A DNA stretch of 64,000 nucleotides, taken from positions 77,377,801 to 77,441,800 of the forward strand of contig NC_052017.1 of assembly GCF_015832195.1 (NCBI RefSeq), in the 5' to 3' direction. Source of the stretch: Motacilla alba alba. Taxonomy: Eukaryota; Chordata; Aves; Passeriformes; Motacillidae. Shown here piece by piece: positions 37,101 to 49,350 of the stretch. Every line of letters starts with the position of its first letter. The first letter of the stretch is position 1. The notes below the pieces were generated by a model. It made no database searches, was not told the DNA's origin, and worked only from the letters and a program-made list of their open reading frames with translations. The translations under genes were made by a program, and so were the position numbers.

Positions 37101-37498
37101 GCGTGGCCAGAGAGGGTCAGACCTTGCTGCTGACTGGCTGCCTGTCAGGGAGCTGGAGACATGGGCTGGGGTACATCTCCTGTGTCCTGCCCTTGGACTG
37201 CTTCACTTGTTCCAGCATTGTGGGAAAGCTTGGGCAGCTGCAATTCTCACACTTCTTTGTTCACAAACAGAAAGGAGCGCTTTTGCCTGGTGAAGAAGGT
37301 GCTGGTGACATGTGAGGGATGTTGCACATTTTCTGTAGTACTGCAATCGCAGTATTTATAGGGAGGCTTCTTAAACTTTGAGCTTTGGGGTGTCTGCAGA
37401 TTCTTTAAGTTACAAGATCACTTGAAAAGAAAGCTAAAGATGCACTTCTTTGTTTTTTCCTTGTAAGGAAATGGACTGGCTAGAGGCTTAGCTTACAG

Positions 37499-37592
37499 TA
37501 GTGTAATCTAGGTGAAATTAATGTGTTTAGTTCCAATAAATTTCAATAGTGTAATCTAGGTGAAATTAATGTGTTTAGTTCCAATAAATTTC
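37499..37592. repeat. Tandem duplication, 48-bp unit, 1.96 copies
   Basis: The unit starts TAGTGTAATCTAGGTGAAAT and ends CAATAAATTTCAA. The second copy from 37547 matches the first at all 46 positions before the copies diverge. No mismatch is seen, so the duplication is recent or an assembly artefact. Each unit contains CAATAAA. Confidence 0.95.
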
Positions 37593-40500
37593 TTAATTGT
37601 CTGTCTAGGGAAGCACAATTGAAGGGTCATAAGTTCTCAATCTGTAATTAGAAGCTTGTTCATACTTGATGACAGAGCTCATCTATGAATGGAAATGGTT
37701 CAGACAGTGAAGTAAACTTTAAATACCTCTTGTGGAATGGGCATTAGGTGGGAAGTGTTGACCAGACAAGGTTGTTGACAGTGGTCAGCATGTAGAGGAA
37801 CAACAAAGAGGCAAAATTTAGTGGGTTGATGAGCTCCACTGTGGCACTGACCAGGGCTGTCATCCTGGCAGCGTACTTCCTGTCGCTGTGGAGCTTGGGA
37901 GCAGAAAGGGAAATTCTGTGTGGGTGTGAGAACCTGAAAGTTGTAGTAGGAAAGCCATCTGGGGAGGTGCTGCAAGTCATCACTGGTGCTGTCGCTGCTG
38001 GAGGCTGGGGAGAGGGTGAGGAAGGCTTCAGGGCAGGCTCCCAGCGCTTGAACCTGGGAGCAGCTACTGACACAAGTGTCCCAGGCCCCAATGAGTCCGA
38101 AAAGAGATATGAAATGGGAACTGAGAGGAAGGGTTTGGAAGGGGGTTGGTTGATAGGGCAAAGAACAAAGACTGAAAATGGCAGGAACCAAAGTGAGTAG
38201 AGGGTAAAGATAAAGTGTAAGATTACCACAATTTACAGGCTGTGTGTTAACTCAACTGATTGGGTCGGTACAGTGATGTGCAAAGTGGTCATTTAGACAT
38301 TTTCCATTAGAGATCAAGATTAACATCTAACTGGTAAGGGGGGCCAGGGACTGCAGTGGTTCCCAGCACATAAGGGGAAGAATTTTACAAAACAGATGGA
38401 AAATAGGCTGATTCACATTTGATGTGTGTATGGGATAGTTGCTTGAAGAGAAGGCCAGAAGGTCACAGATAGCAGATTGGTGGTAATTTTTTTCTGACAT
38501 CAATAAATGTTTTACATAAAATTATTTCATTTTCCTCCATAGTGTCATAGGTAAGAAACTTCATTGTGAGTTTTCTGGCTACTTTGATAGAGATTAAATT
38601 ACATTTCATCAAAGCGAACCTTGGGCCTTGGTACATCTTGCTATTTGAAAGATTATTTTGGAACAACACAGTGGGTGTCTAAGGTCAACTGATACAGAAA
38701 AATAGTAAATTACTGGACAAAAACATTACTTGGGTGGCACTCTTGTCATAATTAACTGTAGAATTTTACAATGTCAATAGTTCTTCTGCTTTACATTTGA
38801 TTCTAAATTACTTTAGATTTATAAGAGAGCATCCTTGTCTTGTATTTTAAGTATCTAATTAGACAGTAGATCTCTCCAGGAAAAAAGGGTAAAATACTAC
38901 ATTTTTATTTTTGTTTTTAATCTCTGGGTCCTTGGGCTTGTCATGATTTATTTTTCTCCCTGGAACGCTGCATTCCATAGCTTGTAATGGCCTCCTTTTT
39001 CTGCTCGGACTCATCTATAAAGACATTTTGTAAGATTTATTGCATTCTTTTAACTTCTAAGCATGGAGGAAACACAAATGATGATCCTCAGTTCAGACCA
39101 ACAGCAAAGAATGAAAAAAAAGAATTAATATTTTTAAGTGAATGTTTCTCTCTACAGTCTTGTGTTTTGCTAGGCTGTGCTCATCTCTGCTGTGGGGTCA
39201 GTGACAATAGGCAAAAAGATGCCTCAGATAACAGAGGGCACTGATGTCGTGAACATATGAGCCAAGTCCTCTGGAGCTGCTCTTGAGTCATGCATTTTCA
39301 TGCACATCACAGTAGCCATTGGGATTAATCCTGTGAAGGGTTCACATAGGGCAGTCCATGGGATAGCAACAGGAAGGCTGTGGGCTTTACTTTTTGGGTC
39401 AATTTGTTTTGCTTTCTGGACTGCCCGGATGCTGTTTTCTAGTATCACAGGAATTACTGAAAAAATTGTGGTTGTTTGCTTGTATATTTTTACTTTGTAA
39501 ACCTGTCTCTCAGGTGACTTCTGTACAGTAGCTCTTTGTTTTCACTTTTCCTGTCCTACTAAATTTTACATTTACCGTATTTTACATTATCTCTTTGGTT
39601 ATATGGATTTGAGTAACTTAATTTAAAATGAGTATGTGACAAAACTTTAATATTCCAGGTTTATGTGTTTGGATACCAGCATTATCTTCTGTAAGGCCCT
39701 GCAGTTTATAGAGTACACCTAAGGTTGATAAAAAAAAATTCTTAAACAGCAAAGAGCTGCCGAGGGAAGTTGGTTGCTCCATGTCTGTTATCTGTACCAA
39801 TAAACCCTCTCGATTTATTGGAACAAGACTGACAACAGGGACATGTTAAACTGCATAACCATGCCCAAGCAGGCAGTACTTGGTATCAGTCAGGCCGTAC
39901 CATGTTCAGCATGTGTTATTAATAGCAAGGCTATGGCAGGTGACCAACTGATGCAGTTGCTGCCCACATGGTGGGTAATAGGTCAGTGTGTAGAAGGGGT
40001 TGTTCTAAAATGCTTGCAAGATGTGTGAACTCTTCAGTAGGTGACTTTGCACATTTTCAAAGCACAGTTTTAATAATGATCCAGCTTGTGTCAGAGCTTA
40101 CATGGTGCATATAAGCTTACTTCTGCCTTTAAAGAAAAATCTCACAGAAATCTCATTAAAACAATGAAGGTTGTAATTCAAATACCACTTGTTGATCAGG
40201 AAGCTTTTGGAGTACCTTCTGCCTTCCTCCCATCCAATATGGGTCATCAGCATCAAACCAAAACCTCACCTCCTTGTGAAAAACACCCTGAATGATGCAG
40301 CTGTGTATGGGCTCCATGCAGGCTGGAAATCCCAAGTGTGACTTGCAGCTTTTGCAAGAAGTGGGGATTGTGAGGGTCTTTTGATGTACATAAGCACTTA
40401 ATTCAGCATTCTCTTAAACTCACTTGACTCAGCTGTTGTGAAATCTCTTTATGCCATTTAATGATGTTTTTAAAATTTGGCATCATGTCACAAAATGGTA

Positions 40501-43500
40501 CCATAAGAGAGAAAACATTTGCTCTCTTGTCATTGAGAGCCTACTTTGACGTACTTTGCTCATGTTAATAAATTGTATTACAAATTGCATCTTTGGTTAA
40601 AACACAATTTCCATTAAATCTTGAGCTTAGGGGTATTTTTTTAATGGAGAAAATTAATTTTACATTGTTTTGCGGTATTTTCCTTAAATGGAAGGCTTGA
40701 AAGTCAACTTTTTTTCCCCCCACATGCCACATTAATTGTGCAGGATAGCATTTGTCCTTTGGCTTTTTAGGCCACTTCTTCATTTGAGTCCCTTTTTGGC
40801 ACGTTCATCACAGCACTAGTAAGCTGTGGTGGGGACAGCAGGGCAGTTTTGAAGGGTTCTCCTTTCTCAGTGAAATGCATTTGACTGTTGTTAGATTGAG
40901 TTTACTGGGGTTTTTTTTATGTTTCTTAAGCTTGTTCTTTTTGTTGTTGCTCTTTGCATTGGTTCATCCTATTTCAACCTCTAATTTTCATTTCCAGAAT
41001 GACATTGAGAGTTCTTATTTTGCATGCTGTCTCTTTAAGGTTAATTTAGAGTTTTCCATGTATTCAGCATGTTTGTTATCTTGAACCATTTATATCTAGA
41101 AAGGAAAGACATTTTTGCTGAATTCTCATTTAGGCTTGTCTTAAATCTTATTCTAGTTTCCTGCATATTGCACTTGACCTTCCAGAAATCCTTGAGGATG
41201 GATGTTGCTGCACTCTGCCAACAGGGTCCTCTTGAAGTTCAGGAGCCAACTGGGTCATCTTCCTGTTCTTTATGCTGACATTGCAGAGTGGCTCTGGGTT
41301 CCTATTTCCTGAGGATTTCAAGTGCTTTAATATTTCATAACGTGATCTTCTAGTTAGTAATGATAAAGTTGAAGGTAGTTTTTCCACGCCCTTATCCTAA
41401 TAAAGGCGTGATTCAAGATGAAATGAAACAAAACAGGTCTTTCAGCAGCAGGACTGCAGAAAGCCCATTTTAAGGAGATGAAGTTTGTACATGTGATCCT
41501 GCTGCCCTCTCTCATGACTTCGATCTTGTTAGATGATTTTGATCAAGTGGCTCAGTGGGTTTAAGAAATCTGAGGGATGCATGGTTCTGGCAAAAATTAA
41601 AAATAAAGGAAAAGTAGCTACTCATTTTTCAAGAAGAGCTCCTCCTCCTTTCTTATTTAGGTGGTAGCTGTTATTAGAAGTTGGTATGTTTTCTAGCGAA
41701 GTGATGCACAATCATATCTCTGAATCAGCTCACAGAATAATTTCTGCACCCAAACAAGAAGGCAGTGTGGGGCAAAGATGGAAGTATTAGAAAACTAGAC
41801 TGAAGAAGAGAAAATAGTGAGTTTGGGTGGTAAGGATGAATCTGCAGAGGCCATCTTCCGTAGTGCTGCCACATGCAACTCATTTGTCGTGTTGTTTTTC
41901 TTGGTGTTTGTCTGTGAATTCTTTACATTAATAAACATCCTGAGTGATGTACAGGGTGCTCTGCCTACCCTACTAACCTGTGCATCACTCATCAAAGGAT
42001 AGGCATCACAAGCATGGAGGTTATCCTCCTAGAAGTGATATTTTGCTTTCTTTCCATGTTCACATGTGATGCACTCACAGGATATATGTTGTCCCCTTTT
42101 GGTTTCCTAATTCTCTCACTGAACCTGTTTTTCTGTATCCAGGATGATACATAGTCTCTGTTAAGTTGCTTACTTTTCTAGGATTTGCTCTCTTTGTATC
42201 CCTTTTATTTCCAAATCCTTCCGTTTCTGGTATTTTATTCTACAGTATGACCTTTGAGTTTTCCTGTATTGTTCTTCTGACTAGGAACTGCAGTTTATAA
42301 CTTTTGAGATGTAATTATCTCTAATTCCACTTACAGTTTGTGTGGTTAGTCTTAGGACTGCTAACACAATTTTCAGCCCCCAAAGTTTTGCTATCAGTTG
42401 ATGCTCTTCACATTCTTTCTGTCTATTAGATGTTCTGTCCGGACCGCAGGCTCCTACAAGTGGCTGCTTTCTCCATCTTGGCAGGGTCCCTCTGCCCTGA
42501 ACAAATCCTTGTCTTGTCATCTTTATGGTTCTTCACCGCAAAACAAGTCTCTGATCTCACCATGTCTGTCTTTTTCCCTCAACCAAGGATTATACCTAGG
42601 ATGTTCTGAACCTATTGGAACTTTTTGACGGTTTGCTCACATACCCTGTTGATGTCTGGGATGCCTCCCAACTGCTGTCAGAAATTTCTTTCCAAGATCT
42701 GCTTTCTTCCCCAGCTTTCCTTCAGTATGCTTTGTGCTGGTGCAAGTGACACCTGTAACAGTGTGATGGCCTGTGCCAGCATTTGTTATGTTTAGGATGT
42801 TATTTTAATGAAGAAATGTCTTCAGGCTGTACTCCTCTGTCAGCTGTTAGGATATCCAAGAGATATCCAACACAGAGATTGGATGTTTCATCTGATCTGC
42901 CTTCAGCCTCTTGCTTCTTCAGCCTCTCTTTTCTCACTTGTCTCAACAGGACAGACAGCATCACTGTTTGTCTGGATGGCCTCCTGCAATGTCACTTATT
43001 CTGTCTTTCATTGCCAGGAACATACATAAGGTTTTATGGTGAAAAACCTCTGAGGGGTTTCCTCCTCCTGTGCAGAGGTGGCCCCTCAGGCACAGCATGA
43101 CCCCCAGCCCGCAGCAGCATTCAACAGTGCTTGCTGGTGCTTGGCTGACAGTTATGGCTCTGCTTCTGTTGGCTTAATAAATATTATTTTAAAGGATTTC
43201 AGAAGGGTTTGGGTTTTTTCTAATGTTCCACATTAGTATTTCCACAAAGTAGTTGCATTAGTTCCATGCTTTGACTTTTTAACACTGAAGTAGTGCCATT
43301 AGCAGGGACAAGAAGTGCCTGAGGAGCATTGGCTGTGCGAATGTGGGCATATGTCTATAAGGATGAGGTGCCAAGATGTAAATTTGCAGGAAATGGGATG
43401 TAGTCTTTATTGATGTTATTAGCATTCATAAAAGTTTAACTGTATTGAGGACGTGTACATCTTGCATATTTTTGATAGCTTTACAGAAGATATATGGAAA

Positions 43501-44206
43501 TGTTTTCCAGCTGAGTATTTAAACTCTTTTTTAGAGTTTTTATTGTCTTTTAAGAACTGGTTTCAGAAACTAGTCCCAAAACCCAATTAAGAAATCTGTT
43601 GCCTTATTAATTTCTAAATATCTGCTGCACACAGAACTTAAAATGCTACTTGTATTAGGTGTAATGACTGTTTCCTGACTGGAGAGTTGAATGGAAATAT
43701 TTAAGTGGATTTCAGATCAAACATATGAACACTTGCAGCCTATTAGAGCATTAATTTTAATTTGCTGTTTTGCACAGTCAAGCATTTCCTCCCAGAGCAA
43801 TTTGAGTGTAAGTGGGTTTTACTGTAAGAGGTGGTTTATTGTTTGGTTGGTTTCGTATTTTTGGGAATGGTTATTGCTTGGTTTATTTTTTTCTTGATAA
43901 AGTCTAGCACGAATCCAGTGTGAAACAAGATTGCATTTGCCCTTTAACAGGAAAAGTCCTTACAGTCCTCAATGCACTGTCAATGTCTTCTAGTTTCTTA
44001 TGACTCTTGTAGGTATTTTATTTGGGGCTTCAATCAGTGTCAGAGAAACTTTAGGGGAAGGTATCCCTGCCAGGCAATTATATTTTGCAAGTCTGCACAC
44101 CGATAAGCTGGATAGGGGATATGAATGGGTATGAAAGCTCCATTCTCAGACAGGAGTTTTTGAATGGGTGCTCTGATTAATATTGTTTTTGTTTCCCCTC
44201 TTTCAG

Positions 44207-44365
44207 GTATTCACTTACAAACAGAGCACGATTACACACCAAAAAGTAACGCCTATGCATCCAACAAGCACAGAGAGTGTGGAAGACATGGCAGCACTTG
44301 TAGATCTCCATGAAGGCTCCATTATGCACAACTTATTCCAGCGATATCAGCAAGATAAAATCTAT
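44207..44365 (+). CDS. MYO10: Unconventional myosin-X family, internal coding exon (probable exon 3)
   Basis: The exon is 159 nt (53 codons) with phase 0 at both ends, so it continues directly from the Gln codon that ends the exon at 6252-6350. The acceptor is a strong pyrimidine tract ending CCCCTCTTTCAG, and the donor is TAT|GTAAGT, a very good match on the intron side. The translation starts VFTYKQSTITHQKV, contains MHPT and LHEGSIMHNLFQRY, and ends QDKIY. The segment LHEGSIMHNLFQRY corresponds to the conserved myosin helix in which 'L.E..ll.NL..Ry' precedes the first beta strand of the motor core. Predicted residues are about 41-93. From memory, about 39 of 53 residues match human MYO10, and the differences cluster between MHPT and LHEG, a surface stretch. 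G or C ends 23 of 53 codons. The exon is flanked by introns of 37.9 kb and 16.3 kb. Confidence 0.94.
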
Positions 44366-46323
44366 GTAAGTTTTCTCTAAAATTAAGAAAAAATATCCAC
44401 TGGGAATGTTTTTGAATTTGTAAGTGCTGTGTGTGTTTTGCTGTTCTGTGCTCTCTCCTCTCCTAATGCTTTCCAGTTCCTTGTGTATCCACATAAAGCT
44501 GAAACATGCCTCATATAGTGACTTCTCATCGACAGTGAAGGAAGGAGAAGGTAGCTCAGGCTGGACACTCAATCCCTTGGAAATTCTGAAAAACTGGCAT
44601 GCTACATACACTATTACACTTTCAGTGACAGGGTTGTGTCAAGGACTCTCATTTTCCTCTTCTCCTTTAGACTCTCTGCCCCAATATGTGCTCTGTGTGT
44701 CCCCAGAGGGGATGTGCTGGAACTTAGTCTGTCACTGGCATTTGAGATCCTTTTAGGCCAAGATCCAATGGGAACCAAAAAAGGAGATCAGCTTCCCCTC
44801 TTGCATTGTAGTAGAATGGTTATTATGAAAGAAGTATACGATTGTCAAGCTGAGTGTTTGTGCTGTTAAATAAAGATAGTTGGAGTTTGGGGTCTATGAG
44901 ATCAGATAGCTGTTTATCAGTTTCCAAAATTAGGAATTAGTCCACACAGAATTCCTTTTCTTAACTCTGTAATGAAGATTTTTATTATTATATTTGCCTA
45001 CTTCTTCAATATTTTCATTAATCTTAAACTAGATACAAATCATTCATGACTCTGGAACTGCACTATTTGTGAGAAAGATGCAATGAATATTAGCAGCTGC
45101 TAATGGTTGCAAAATTGCACTTTTCAGTGGTTCAATGGTTGGCCATTTTGATTTGGCTTTTTTTGCTAGTAATTGCAGAACACAATTTTTGTTTCCTCAC
45201 ATGTCTGGGCCCTTGATTTGACCATATACATGGTTTTTTTCTACCACCATCTACTGAGTTTGGCTTCTTATTTTTAAATGCTAAGATATCTAAATGAAAA
45301 AATAAAATTTCCCTGTATTTAAGATTTGATGAAAAGCAAAAAAGGGCACAATGAAATAATACTCCTTTTCACATTACCCTAAAAGTGGCTAGCATGGGGA
45401 ATCCTCAATACTGAGGCAGTTCTCTTTACATAAGTGTTGTTGTTAGATTAGCATATGGTACTGAGTGTGAGTCAGAATTTTAAAAAATTGTTTCATGATG
45501 TACACTCACATAGAGGACACACCCCCTTTTAAAAAACCATGAGGGTATGAGTGTGATTTTTTTGATGAGGCATAGAACAGCCTTGTTCTGAAGAGACATG
45601 TCCTAGCTTCTTTCTTAGCTTGTCAAGGCAAGTTTAGGGTGTTCTGATCCTTGGTGCTTAGTGTGGTGTACTTTTCTAGACAAACAGGTTTGTGTGCTGT
45701 TAATGATGACAGATCTGCAGTTGCTACTGACTGTGCATTGTCCCTTCAGTTCTGTTAATTTAACTGCTTACTCTCTTGAATCCACTTGAAAAATTATTGA
45801 AAAGGTGATTGGAAAAAAATGTGTGTTTTGAAGTACATATGAAAGCCTTTCTCTTGCCCTGGTATGTGTAACCACGACCAGACTATAGAAGCATCTTCTT
45901 TTCTCCATCCTCATTGTTACCCCACTCCTACTGCAACAGTAGTATTGTTTTAGCAGGAAAGGGCTTCAAGAACAAATATCCAAAAAAAACTGATTGAATG
46001 TCTTGAGTAATTTCATGAAAGTTTATAAATATAGGAACATGTATTTTAGAAGGGGGTGTTGTCATTGCAAAAGGAGGTCTGTCATTTTGAGCCAAAATTG
46101 CTTCACTATATTGAGCAATTCAGTCATATTTTAATGTTAAAAAAAAAAGAGTGACAATGCATTAAGCTTACCTTTCTTGAAGGTTACTTTGCAGCTGATC
46201 ATTCAAACTTCTTCCATCATTCTGCTTTGGGACCAAACTAATCCTAGTACAGGATAGTAAAAGCCGTTGGAATTAATGCCAGGATCGGTCCAAACTTTAC
46301 AGATTATACATTTGCCTTCTCCC

Positions 46324-46418
46324 TTGACCAGGAATGGCTTCACCTGATACAGCCAAGGTGATGAGGCAGATACAGGAAACAATGTGTGAACTATAATGAT
46401 GAAGCCATTCCTGGTCAA
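46324..46418. repeat. Inverted repeat with perfect 19-bp arms
   Basis: The left arm TTGACCAGGAATGGCTTCA at 46324-46342 is the exact reverse complement of TGAAGCCATTCCTGGTCAA at 46400-46418, with a 57-bp loop. No known transposon end or microRNA is recognised. The region is inside a 93-codon minus-strand frame that I do not call as a gene. Confidence 0.92.
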
Positions 46419-48430
46419 TGGTAAGGTTCTTGAGCATGGCAGCTTTTTGTTCCTTTTCTCAATGGCGTTGAGACCAGGAAGCACCTTCTTACCTTAACAA
46501 AGAGTACCCTTACTTGGGATTTGAGTTTTGGGCTTGCTTGTTCGCACACACATAAAAATTATATCAAGTGCAATATACTTAATTGTAGTAAAGTGTATAT
46601 AATTTCAAAAGTACAGAAGAAACAATTAAAGGGAAATTTAAACAGTTACTTTCCCAGAAAGACAATTGTTTATGCAGATCTTCCACTGTTAACTTATGTG
46701 TTGTTCTGTATTTGAAGAGCTGTTTCTCCAGGAATAGGCATTTAAATAAATATCTTCAGATGTTTGAGCTCAGTTTAATCTTCCGTTACTTATTAACATT
46801 TTTGTCTCACATACTCATACCCGTGTTCCTAAACTTTTCACTACTTCCTAATTCATACTACAAAGTTATTTGCTCTTAATGCCAAGTTTTGTCAAACATG
46901 TCAGCGACTTTATTTGCTGCTGCCAACAACTGCAGCTTTAAGGGGTCAGCAGAGGATTTTCTATATTTCCTGATATCGCCTGGGGAGGGAAGAATATTGA
47001 CTTAGATTACAGATTATGTTCATAATGAGAATGATTCCTGGCTCTGAACATAATTGAGGCTCTCAGCTGGATCTTTGCTCTTTGCAAGAAGGTGAATGAT
47101 AAAACGGTGTTCTTGTCTATGTGCAATCATCTTTTTGTATCAGTGTCAAGTCTGTTAACATCTTGTGATATGTTTTGTGTGAATTTCCATGAAAGAGTGT
47201 GTGCTTTCCCTTTCTGGTCTTTGAGAAGTATAGGAAATACAAGTCCTTTCTTGATTCTTCCAGGCAGGCTGGTACTGTCTGGTATTTTTTTCAGGCTTTG
47301 TGACTAATACTGCATTTGTTTGAAAGTTTGGTTCTGTGCTATCACCACATTTGTTGTCCAGGAAAGGGCAGAATTTAGGATGGCAGTGATCATACAGTGC
47401 ACGGGCTTTCATTGCTACTTCATCTCCCATTTTGTTCCTGTTGGAAACAACAGTGGGTGACCCAGCTGTGGACATCAGCATACAAGGCTTATTGCTCATT
47501 TTTGAATGCTCAGATTAACTTGCATGCTAGACTGGCATGTGGCAAAATATGGAAAGATAAACACTAGTGCTAAAAATGGAGGATGGCCACATTTGAAAAC
47601 AGAGCCTTTTGTGAAGGCATTTAGGAGATTTGGTCACCTCTGAAGCGAGGCCATCACAGGGCACATAATGTGGAGACGGCAAGTGCTGTGGCAACCACTC
47701 TTGTCGACATTCAAAGGCAAATTGTTCCCAAGCTGTTCATTCTGGTTTACTTTTAGTTAAGTACACACTGCGGAGCAGACTGGCTCAGCCTTGGAGAGAA
47801 TTTCATAAACCGCATGGCGTGGATTGTGCTGTGAGTCACACAAATAAATTATGGTGTTTGGACTGGCTCTGGGATGAGTTGCAGTTGTCTTGTCTCTGCC
47901 AGTGGTTGGTTATTGATGCAGGTGAGCAAATTTCAGAAGAGCAGAGCGGAGGATGAGAGACCAGCTTTTGCTGAGGTGAGAGGCAGGTTGGAAATTACTG
48001 CAGTATATATTCTACAGGTCAGTGCAGAGGCTTTCAGTGTCATATCCACCCTCATTTGCATGAGTTCAAGCAATAAACAAGTTTCAAAACCCTTTTGATT
48101 AGCTTTTTCCTTTTGAATTAAGTTGAGAAATGCTAGGTAGGCACATCCACCCTCAAAGTGGTGATGATGATTTGACACATGCCTGTCTTGTTTAGGTGGA
48201 GGATGTGCACCATGCCCAGAGCGGCGTTTTGCTTGGGCTGGAGTGTGGCCGTCCCTTGGTCACCCTCCCCTGATGGGGAGGGAGAGTGACTTCCACGTTG
48301 TCCAATAGTTGGGTGTGGTGTCCAGGAAGGGTGAGGGACCTATTTTTGCTCACTCTCAAATTAGGACTGCAGCTTGTCCACCGATAATTATAACCATCTG
48401 TTATGTTTGCATGCATATGTATGAAAAGTT

Positions 48431-48484
48431 CTGTACCAGCCACGTCGACATGTAGTGCTGTACCAGCCACATCCACATCAGAGG
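48431..48484. repeat. Imperfect 27-bp tandem duplication
   Basis: CTGTACCAGCCAC occurs at 48431 and again at 48458. About 19 of the first 21 positions of the two units agree, then they diverge. On the minus strand an open frame shows this as a repeated DVAGT peptide, but that frame has no other sign of coding. Confidence 0.8.
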
Positions 48485-48648
48485 GAGGATGATGGTAATT
48501 AGGAGCTCAGTTTTCATGGCTAGCTTCCCTTCTCTTTTCAGCTGAAGCAACGAACATTGAATAACTTGGATGAAAAAGCAACATTTATCTGATATTTGGA
48601 AAAGGTGTTAAACTGGAAAAGTTGTCTCTTCCCTGACAAGGCTGTTGC

Positions 48649-48700
48649 AGAGCCTTCATTGTACAGAATGAAGGCTCTAGCCACTTCATTGTACAGAATG
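48649..48700. repeat. Hairpin with 12-bp stem, plus a short direct repeat
   Basis: AGAGCCTTCATT (48649-48660), loop GTACAG and AATGAAGGCTCT (48667-48678) form a perfect stem. Overlapping it, CTTCATTGTACAGAATG occurs at 48654-48670 and again at 48684-48700, a 30-bp period. No T-run or other gene signal is beside it, and it is not called as a terminator. Confidence 0.85.
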
Positions 48701-49250
48701 CTCAGTTCTATCTGTTCTTAAAAGGGATTTTCAGTTATTTATGCATTGATTTTTAAATTTATTAGTGTTTATTTACTTAAGCAGCACATTCAGTTGTAGT
48801 TTGTTAAGCTTGCAGTAATTAGATAATTTATCTCCCTCGAAGTCATGAGGGCTCCCAGAGGCAACTAGTTGATGTTTGTGCAGTATTAATCAATAATCAC
48901 CAGAGGGGTTTTTTCATATTCTGTTTGCAGACACAGACACTTTAGTATCTAGGTCAGTTGCTCTCTGTGACTTGTTTTTCTGGGTTCTTGCATATTTGGT
49001 TTTTTTCCAAGTACAGTAAAACTCCTTTTGGATCCAGTGCAGTTGCTCTGTACCATGCTATGATGATCAGCAGGAAGTGGATATTGCTGCATGTTACAGT
49101 GAGAAAATAGTGGGGCACACAGAAGTCACGGTTGATGTAATGCAGACAGACATAATTCATACACTTCAATAGCACTCCTGCTCAGATGTCCTCTAACATG
49201 GACACAAGTTGTAGGTGAAGGTGGAGAAACAAAAGATGAGTAGAAGCCAA

Positions 49251-49350
49251 TAGAATCATAGAATCACTGAGGTTGGAAATGTCCTCCAGTGTCTTCAAGG
49301 CCAACCTTTGACTGAATGCCACCATAAATACCACTAAACCGTAGCCTTAA
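49251..49350 (-). repeat. CR1 3'-end fragment, antisense
   Basis: The + strand begins ATAGAATCATAGAATCACTG and continues with 'aggttggaaatgtcctccagtgtcttcaaggccaacc' and 'ccactaaacc' up to about 49350. This is the reverse complement of the standard CR1 terminus with two copies of its ATTCTATG-type octamer. It is short and 5'-truncated. Confidence 0.82.

Larger units (their letters stand above)
6351..44206 (+). other. Large intron of the myosin-X-like gene (37,856 bp)
   Basis: The donor is GTATGG at 6351 and the acceptor TTTCAG ends at 44206. Repeats are concentrated at the 5' end: CR1 copies at 6411-8105 and 8630-10219, with a solo LTR at 9398-9788. Short CR1 tails lie at about 28265-28345 and 33956-34190. 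Other entries cover the palindrome at 12598, poly-T at 13343 and 32767, the G run at 14133, CpG-rich patches at 15296-15640 and 19030-19390, and the 48-bp duplication at 37499. In the remaining stretches (10.2-12.5, 15.7-19.0, 19.4-28.2, 28.4-33.9, 34.2-37.4 and 37.6-44.2 kb) I see AT-rich unique-looking DNA with no coding pattern, no RNA gene I recognise and no repeat I can name. Enhancers or lineage-specific exons could be present and would not be visible by eye. Confidence 0.85.
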
